Shown in pieces: positions 10,401-14,581 of a stretch of DNA of 14,581 bases (the stretch's first letter is position 1; the number at the start of each line of letters is the position of its first letter). This stretch comes from Ectocarpus siliculosus (taxonomy: Eukaryota > Sar > Phaeophyceae > Ectocarpales > Ectocarpaceae). The position numbers and the translations under genes are program-made. Under the pieces are notes generated by a model. The model saw only the letters and a list, made by a program, of their open reading frames with translations. It was not told the origin of the DNA and ran no database searches. The stretch is taken from positions 484,169-498,749 of the forward strand of contig FN649732.1 in the NCBI GenBank assembly GCA_000310025.1, read 5' to 3'.

Positions 10401-11867
10401 TATACAGAACATGGCATCCCTTTTCGAGACGGACGGAGTGCTGTTGACCCTCCCTGGAAATTCCCGCCTTTTTCAAAAACAAGGCTCAGGGTAGACTACG
10501 GTAGCAGGGTAGCACTTTTACTCGGCCTCGGGGCCCGAATGTTGTGAAAAAAAAAACACACACCGTCCCCTTCTGCCAGATGTATATTCGTGTGCGTTGT
10601 CACCAAGACACATGCCAACCTTGAAACCCCCCGGATTCTTCCACGCCTGCAGGCGTTTGCTCTGCACTGCTGTTGCTGGAAGATGATGGCTAGGCTAGAT
10701 TTTGTTCGGACATCCCAAGTGGGAGAGAGGGAGAGCAAGGGGGGGCGTAGAGAAGGTAGGGTGTGTGTGTGGGCAGAGCTGTTCTTTGTTCGATCGATCC
10801 ATCGAGATGCTCGACCTCACTATACCTACGGTGGGTGGGTCCACACCCGACGCAGTCCGCCACACACCACACCCTTTCAACATAGGCCAATGCTGTCAAT
10901 AACAGACATTCGACACGCTGTGCTCTAGGCGACGGTTGGGGCTTCAAACCCTGCGCTCGAACCTCAAACCAATACCAGTGGATGACATGATGTGTGCGTT
11001 GGGGAAGGTTGATCGTGCTGTGAAAACTTCTACATACTGCTGTGGTTGACCGTGGTTTCGCTTGTAGGTGCCAAGTTGGCGTTGACGGGGATGAGTCCTG
11101 GGTTGGTGTAAAGGCGGTGGTTCGTGTTGTCTTGGAAAGAAAAGGCGTTCGGTTGATGTGTGGGAAAAGAGTGAATGAGAGGTCTATACTACTGTATGTA
11201 CAAGCCATTTTCGATCAAGTTTAGGGGGGGGTACTCTTATATCTCTTACTCTAATGTTTTGCAGGCCTTAGCGGTTAGACCATTGACCACGCGTCCTCAA
11301 GAGGACGATCAGGGGTGGACTATGTATAGGAGGCCTGTCCATCGGAAGGACTATCAGTTCCGGCGTTCACCAGAGAGCGTATGTATTTGTGCAATGACAA
11401 CACGGGTGTTGGGTTGCGTGCTCCCCCTCGGGCTGGCTGCTACAACATCGGCCCGCTGGTCTCTGCTGCATACTCAAGCAACTTCAACACGCAACAACAA
11501 CAGCAGCCAACTAGGTTGCACGAGGAAGAAGTTTTTTCGAAGATGCGAGGATGATGATGAAGAGATTGATAGCGGCGCTGCACCCACCGACGTCGATGCC
11601 GTTCCACACAAAGGGGCGCTCCGCGCACCAAACGTCGCCCAGCACTTGCACCATGTCGTCCCCCATCGGATTCGACCATGTCATCTCGCGCCTGCCCGCC
11701 GTAGTGATAGCTCCACTGCCTCCGGACATCATACAGCCATGGGGCCAACGTCGTGTGCTGCTGCTTCCACCCAACCATCTTGCTGAAGCTGCGCGATGAG
11801 GTGGGCTGACGACGAAGCCATGCAGCTGTAGTGGTCCAACCAGCAACAGCAATAGCAGCGCGTTCAT
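4337..11867 (-). CDS. Six-exon gene for a plastid-targeted DUF4336 protein
   Basis: Joined coding exons, in transcript order, are 11867-11588, 10301-10160, 9928-9797, 7567-7492, 5189-5076 and 4489-4337, giving 298 residues. All five introns are GT-AG and phases match (1, 2, 2, 0, 0). After the presequence (about residues 1-62) a full DUF4336 domain follows: AERPFVWNGIDVGGRMAVV (residues 82-100), LWVHSPV (107-113), SPNYEHVKYAKQW (134-146), YACPG (156-160), EWGDEI (185-190), FFNEVVFFH (207-215), LITSDLYWNYP (221-231), WKWGMDKVYLPFYK (243-256) and PCHGGIV (282-288). The family shares the metallo-beta-lactamase-type fold. Conserved-looking H110, H139, H215, D225 and H284 are candidate metal ligands by inference, but the classical HxHxDH motif is absent. 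The reaction is unknown. Length suits a complete organelle-targeted member. The exact 3' end is uncertain (see exon 6). The family call rests on motif recognition, not a search. Confidence 0.88.
4884..4976. repeat. CAA microsatellite passing into CAACGACAGCGA repeats
   Basis: About a dozen CAA units with one TAA interruption are followed by imperfect GACAGC/GACAAC units. It lies inside intron 5 of the DUF4336 gene, so the poly-Gln and poly-Leu ORFs it creates are not proteins. Confidence 0.9.
5076..5189 (-). CDS. Exon 5 of the DUF4336 gene
   Basis: It encodes residues 211-248: VVFFHRPTKTLITSDLYWNY (the family's most diagnostic block, with H215 and D225), then PRKEVPLGTRVWKWGMDK. The acceptor is TTTGACAG before 5189 and the donor is AAG|GTGCGAG at 5076/5075. 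Both ends are phase 0. The join to exon 4 gives FFNEVVFFH and the join to exon 6 gives WGMDKVYLPFYK, both uninterrupted family motifs. Confidence 0.88.
5363..5382. repeat. (GT)10 microsatellite
   Basis: Perfect dinucleotide repeat within intron 4. Confidence 0.95.
5725..5786 (+). repeat. Dispersed repeat, diverged copy D
   Basis: TTGCTGGCGTATCAGTCAT, AACCATTGACCAC and GGTCTCGAGGGG follow the same order as TTGCTTGCCGTAGTCATT, GACCATTGACCACG and CGTCTCTTTCGAGACG in copy B. The G-run is reduced and the hairpin is poor. The homology is plausible but not certain. Confidence 0.35.
6435..6460. repeat. Perfect 11-bp inverted repeat with 4-nt loop
   Basis: ACTTGGCCGCC and its exact reverse complement GGCGGCCAAGT flank the loop ACTT. 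It lies in intron 4. There is no T-run, and a bacterial-type terminator makes no sense here. Confidence 0.9.
7492..7567 (-). CDS. Exon 4 of the DUF4336 gene (76 nt)
   Basis: This short exon encodes residues 186-210, WGDEILACFMDCE then TNPFTGKPFFNE, matching the middle of DUF4336. The acceptor has a good pyrimidine tract (TTTCTGCTGCTGCCTGGCAG) and the donor is GAG|GTGGGAC. It sits between two introns of 2.2 and 2.3 kb, and only its fit to the family consensus separates it from chance sequence. Confidence 0.84.
8329..8348. repeat. CAG microsatellite
   Basis: Six or so CAG units within intron 3, read as poly-Gln on plus and as poly-Cys or poly-Leu on minus by chance. Confidence 0.85.
8642..8679 (-). 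repeat. Dispersed repeat, decayed copy G
   Basis: On plus, CAACTGGCCACCGC, CATG, a C7 run and TGTTGACA match the family pattern CAATGGTCTAACCGC, CATG, C-run. The last 16 bases (GCCCCCCCTGTTGACA) are identical to those closing the 9106-9211 copy. Confidence 0.4.
9106..9211 (-). repeat. Dispersed repeat copy E with tRNA-like A and B boxes
   Basis: Read on minus it has the G/C run, GTACATGTCATGGTCGTTAGACC, ATTGACC, a hairpin region (CATCCC / GGGACG) and GACGGAGCA, then GGTTCGCACC (9128-9119). The last is one mismatch from a B box, and GGTCGTTAGACC resembles an A box 57 bp upstream. It does not fold as a complete tRNA by eye, so this is not a tRNA gene call. Confidence 0.55.
9718..9733. repeat. 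16-bp perfect palindrome
   Basis: CCGGGAGATCTCCCGG within intron 3, flanked by short C and G runs. No function is evident. Confidence 0.85.
9797..9928 (-). CDS. Exon 3 of the DUF4336 gene
   Basis: It lies just 231 bp beyond exon 2. It encodes residues 142-184: YAKQWVEAYPSAVSYACPGL, the family's tyrosine/tryptophan and CPG segment, followed by a less conserved acidic stretch ending SLP. The acceptor is GGGAGCAG before 9928 and the donor GA|GTGAGTGTATG is close to the consensus. The frame would stop at a TGA immediately if not spliced, which supports the donor. The trailing GA plus the G of exon 4 makes Glu185. Confidence 0.87.
10160..10301 (-). CDS. Exon 2 of the DUF4336 gene
   Basis: The acceptor reads TTGCGCAG before 10301 and the donor is AA|GTGAGCTAC at 10160/10159. 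The exon completes Gly94 and encodes residues 95-140, including RMAVVKLSDGSLWVHSPVDL and HIVSPNYEHV, both typical of the N-terminal half of DUF4336. The two trailing bases AA join the first G of exon 3 to make Lys141. Confidence 0.88.
10302..11587 (-). other. Intron 1 of the DUF4336 gene (1286 bp)
   Basis: Begins GTGGGTG and ends GTGTTGCGCAG on the transcript strand. It contains one full dispersed repeat copy (11224-11307) and short GT and A runs. ORFs inside it look fortuitous. Confidence 0.8.
11224..11307 (+). repeat. Dispersed G-run/hairpin repeat, copy F
   Basis: It has G8, GTACTC, then an extra A/T-rich stretch of about 20 bp absent from the others, then TTTTGCAGGCCTTAGCGGTTAG, ACCATTGACCACG and a hairpin with arms CGTCCTC and GAGGACG and loop AA. 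The loop differs from copy A (GA) while the arms are identical. Confidence 0.8.
11588..11867 (-). CDS. Exon 1: signal peptide, transit region and start of DUF4336
   Basis: Residues 1-93 plus one base. The ATG at 11867 was chosen because it opens a hydrophobic signal peptide (MNALLLLLLVGPLQLHG). This is followed at once by Phe-Val-Val and about 40 residues rich in Ser, Ala, Arg and Gly with no acidic residue until E61. That is the layout of bipartite plastid presequences in algae with complex red plastids, where a Phe follows signal-peptide cleavage. The mature domain starts near residue 63. The frame stays open upstream to an ATG at 12119, but starting there would bury the hydrophobic segment. 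The donor is G|GTGGGTG at 11588/11587, phase 1. Confidence 0.82.
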
Positions 11868-12249
11868 GCTGACTGCACGTGAGTAACAACCGGAAGCTCG
11901 TACTCCAGCTGCGGGCCGTTTTCGATTTGCTGTTCCTAGCTCTCCTGCCAAGGGGAACATCAACTTCGGGTCCCTTTCCAGGAGCCCCAGGCGCGCACTG
12001 CTACCTTTACTGCGCGCGCAACGATGGGGGGTGGGGTGTACTCGTTTGTGATGAAGGAGCAGCGGAGAGCCAGATCTCAGCCAAGCGAGCAGAGAGACCG
12101 CTGGGACGTTGCGCCGCATCTAGCGATTGCTTCGGCGCATCTTTTTTTTTTTAGGGGAGAGTTGTTGAGTTGTTGAGGATTTAGGATGCACCGACCATTT
12201 TTGTCGCTGCTGTCTATGAAACTGGATGAATCCTGGTTCGCTCGACGGG
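11868..12249. other. Upstream region of the DUF4336 gene
   Basis: This should hold the 5' UTR and promoter of the minus-strand gene. I see no TATA box that I would trust. The minus frame is open back to 12119 but the residues show no domain. A T10 run lies near 12141. Confidence 0.4.
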
Positions 12250-12371
12250 CATGGGACTGACCTACTGCCGCACTGCCTCCATTCTGTGTGGTCGTACGCC
12301 TCCACCTTGCCTCCGTGCCTGAGCAGCTGCGTGAGAGCAGATATAATGTTCGTCCGCCTGTTTTGTTGCAA
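12250..12371 (-). CDS. Weak exon candidate with an ankyrin-like motif
   Basis: The minus frame reads IISALTQLLRHGGKVEAYDH then TEW, which resembles the second helix and turn of an ankyrin repeat (LLRHGA-V-A-D--G-TPLH), a motif very common in brown algal genomes. The TPLH signature is not present. Possible acceptors ending TCTCACGCAG and AACAAAACAG are visible. It could be a degraded exon or chance. Confidence 0.2.
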
Positions 12372-13004
12372 TATTTCGTCAGGAGTCGTGAGCTGTCACA
12401 ATACCCCCTGACGTGCGGAGCCGTGTGGCCCCCTTTTTAGAATAGAGAGACACAGCAGGCAGTGCAGTTGGCAGAGCAAGGAGCGAGACAAGCAGTTGGT
12501 TCTACCTCTCGGGCAAACAAGGACCCCACCAGAAGCACCTTGGACACGGAGAGCATCAGTTTCTCCACTCCCTCTAGTTGTGGGGCGAATTCAAGGGGAG
12601 AGTGCTTTCGGAGATACTCTGGGAGTCTTACTGCTGCTGTACTTACGGGTTATTTGTTCTTACCGTCGAACAGCAGCCGAGAGACAATTATGCGATCGTA
12701 GCGAGCTTCTCCTCTTCTACCACGCACTCCTACGACGGTGGTCCCTGTCACACAACGACAAGAGGAAGACACGTAGCGGCGCAGCGAACTTTTCTTCTCG
12801 CTGCTGGTTTTGGTCTTCCCGCAGTGGCTCTCTCTCTCTCTCCCTCTTGCTCGCACGCGGCTGGAGGTGAAGGACCCATCCACTCAGGGAGAAGACCGGG
12901 ACAAATTCCTTCGTTGTTCGGGTTGACTTTCCTCGCTCTCATCAGCTGGCAACCAGCAGGGAAAAACCCCAACGACTTTGCAGCTGCGCGGTAGCAGCCC
13001 GCAG
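12372..13004. other. No recognised gene
   Basis: Overlapping ORFs on both strands (for example plus 12578-12994) give Ser/Cys-rich, low-complexity proteins, and a CT-rich tract lies at 12828-12847. Nothing here is supported as coding. Confidence 0.45.
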
Positions 13005-13133
13005 AAAAGGGCCATGAGGCGGAGCCGCAACGCGCCGCCAAAGGTGGATGAGGGCGGCGACGATTCCGGGCAGATGGTGGTTGGGACGGGCGTCACGATG
13101 GACTTCTCAGCGATGGACGACCCCTCTCTAACG
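13005..13133 (+). CDS. Possible exon of an unrecognised plus-strand gene
   Basis: Bounded by CCCGCAG at 13004 and a GTGGGTG donor at 13134, this segment is 43 codons long, phase 0 at both ends, with an internal ATG at 13014. The product (PPKVDEGGDDSGQMVVGTGV then TMDFSAMDDPSLT) has normal protein-like composition, unlike nearby ORFs. I recognise no family, and its link to any other exon is unproven. Confidence 0.25.
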
Positions 13134-13920
13134 GTGGGTGTCATCATTCGTCTCACAATAGAAGACACACACGGGTTTGTATATTAGTCTCGGGAGGGCA
13201 GGCAGAACACGACGGACTCTACCGCCGCAGCAGCTCTCTTGTGGGAATTTTTCTTTTCGCTATCGGGTGCTTTCATGTTTGGCAACACGATTAGCACACA
13301 ACTTCTTGCTGCTGCTGTGTCTCCCGATTGGCCTCCCTTCTTGTGGAGCCTGTTTTTTTGGGTCTTTCCGTCACACACACGCTGCTGTTGTAAAAAAATC
13401 TGTGTGCTGCTGAACATTTTGATCGCGAAAATTGTTCCGCCCTGTGTAGTGTGTAGCACATAGTACGTATGAGGCGCGCTCGCCTCGCGTAAAATAACCA
13501 AACCGACTTGCTGGGTGCATGTTATCGGCTCCTGCTCTGTTACTCAACTCGTCAAGAGCATGCGGATTTCAGCACGTGTGTGTTTTGGTAGTGATGGCTG
13601 CATACTTGGTGGCACCACCGCTGGGGTTTGGCACACTTGTGGTGTTGTCCTATACTACAGGTACAGCAGTACAATGCATATCTCAGGCGTGCCACTGGTG
13701 CTGCTGCTGTCAGCCGCGAACACGAATGTATGTGCGATGGCCGCCACCTCTTCTGTGCTTGTACAGTAGTAGTATAAGTCCTCTCATGTTCTGAAGATTC
13801 TCTCGTTGCTTGCTGGAGATTCTCGTCTGGTCGCCCTGGGGGCTGTTTGCTGGCTGTTGTGTTGATGGTCGTCACGCTCGGTTGCGTCTCCCCCTGGGGC
13901 TTGCTGCATTGCTTGCTCTA
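13134..13920. other. No recognised gene
   Basis: If the flanking candidate exons belong to one gene this would be intron. ORFs (13519-13794 plus, 13552-13875 minus) are Cys-rich or low complexity. Confidence 0.4.
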
Positions 13921-14060
13921 GTACTTACGATAAACAAGGCCTACTATAAGACGATGCACTATATGGAACGTGTTCCGACGGTAGGAGCGATGAACTACTT
14001 CTTCGTGCATGTAAAAGTGCTGCCAATGCAAGCCTACCGGTCAAAGGCACAACAACAATA
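13921..14060 (+). CDS. Possible exon of an unrecognised plus-strand gene
   Basis: It is preceded by a pyrimidine-rich TTGCATTGCTTGCTCTAG acceptor and followed by a good TAC|GTATGT donor. The frame reads INKAYYKTMHYMERVPTVGA, then MNYFFVHVKVLPMQAYRSK. The protein-like composition and the donor are the only support. Phase 2 at its start does not match the phase-0 end of the 13005-13133 candidate. Confidence 0.22.
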
Positions 14061-14555
14061 CGTATGTAGCTGTACGTGACCTGGATGGCGTTTACTCTTT
14101 TCCCTCAAGAACCCAGCTAGGCAAAACGTGATTCAGGGTAATCTCGAAACAAGCATCGGGAAATCAAAGAACGCAACAAGCATCAGGGGCTGCTGCTGCG
14201 CTCCGCTGCTGGTCTCGCCTCCCCCTTGTCATCATGATCAGCTGTGGTGCTGTTGGGGTCAATGTGGACAACACCTCTGGAACCAAACTATCTGCGCGCA
14301 CACCAGCCGTGCTATTTAGGACCACAAGTGTATGCTTGTGTTCTGGCACCGGTCTAAATATTATATCGGTGCTTGCGACACCCAAACCCGCCGCTGGCAG
14401 GTCCAACAGCAGCACGCTCTACAGATGCCTTGTACAGTAGACGCCTTAGGTGTGTACTCCGTATATAGTACGTAGGACGTTCGGCTGGAAGTATTGAACA
14501 CCCCTTTACGAGAGGTAGAAATTAAAAAAAAACGTTTAAAAAGCTTTCCTTGGAA
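14061..14555. other. No recognised gene
   Basis: Both strands have ORFs across 14164-14440 with fairly normal composition, and neither can be preferred or identified. Confidence 0.4.
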
Positions 14556-14580
14556 GGGGGGGGGGGGGGGGGGGGGGGGG
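14556..14580. repeat. Run of 25 G at the window end
   Basis: A pure homopolymer reaching the last but one base. It is probably an assembly edge or a sequencing slippage site. Confidence 0.9.
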
Positions 14581-14581
14581 C

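Noticed and set aside
11222-11231. TTTAGGG-like sequence as a telomere remnant
   Set aside because: It is a single occurrence that is just the edge of the G-run of repeat copy F.
11868-12119. N-terminal extension of the DUF4336 protein from the ATG at 12119
   Set aside because: It would place the signal peptide 84 residues into the protein and has no recognisable content; the start at 11867 explains the presequence.
14164-14440. Opposing ORFs on both strands with fairly normal composition
   Set aside because: Neither has a recognisable domain or decisive splice signals, and one cannot be chosen over the other.

Overview
The window looks like nuclear DNA of a stramenopile, most likely a brown alga with an Ectocarpus-type genome. 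The signs are one gene split by long GT-AG introns (231 to 2302 bp), a predicted bipartite plastid presequence, many CAG/CAA/GT microsatellites and homopolymer runs, dispersed repeats, and a 134-base assembly gap. Nothing looks bacterial: there are no operons and no long functional ORFs. The organism assignment is an inference.

The only gene I can assemble with confidence is on the minus strand from 11867 to 4337. Six exons join with matching reading phase at all five introns and give a protein of about 298 residues. It starts with a signal peptide and a basic, Ser/Arg-rich transit region, followed by a complete DUF4336 domain. This conserved family of cyanobacteria, algae and plants is related in fold to metallo-beta-lactamase-type hydrolases. 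Its biochemical role is not established, so I give no enzyme name.

The second notable component is a short dispersed repeat with at least five recognisable copies and two more decayed ones. It has a G-run (C-run on the other strand), a core containing GGTTAGACCATTGACC, and a small hairpin whose two arms change together between copies. Three copies lie in the 3' flank of the gene (3774-4128), two of them adjacent with a 77-bp period; the others lie in its introns. Some copies carry sequences resembling tRNA A and B boxes, so a tRNA-like SINE is a reasonable hypothesis.

Layout: 1-1886 is repeat-rich sequence with no recognisable gene (a 112-bp degenerate tandem repeat, a 36-bp exact duplication, CAG tracts). 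1887-2266 holds a possible broken gene fragment with a BED/CGGBP1-like zinc finger. 2580-2713 is a gap. 2714-4336 is the 3' flank of the DUF4336 gene with repeats. 4337-11867 is the gene; its introns hold microsatellites, repeat copies, a perfect hairpin and an odd pair of long overlapping antisense ORFs (5175-6268). 11868-14581 lies upstream and contains only weak exon candidates (an ankyrin-like segment on minus, two small exons on plus). The window ends in a run of 25 G.
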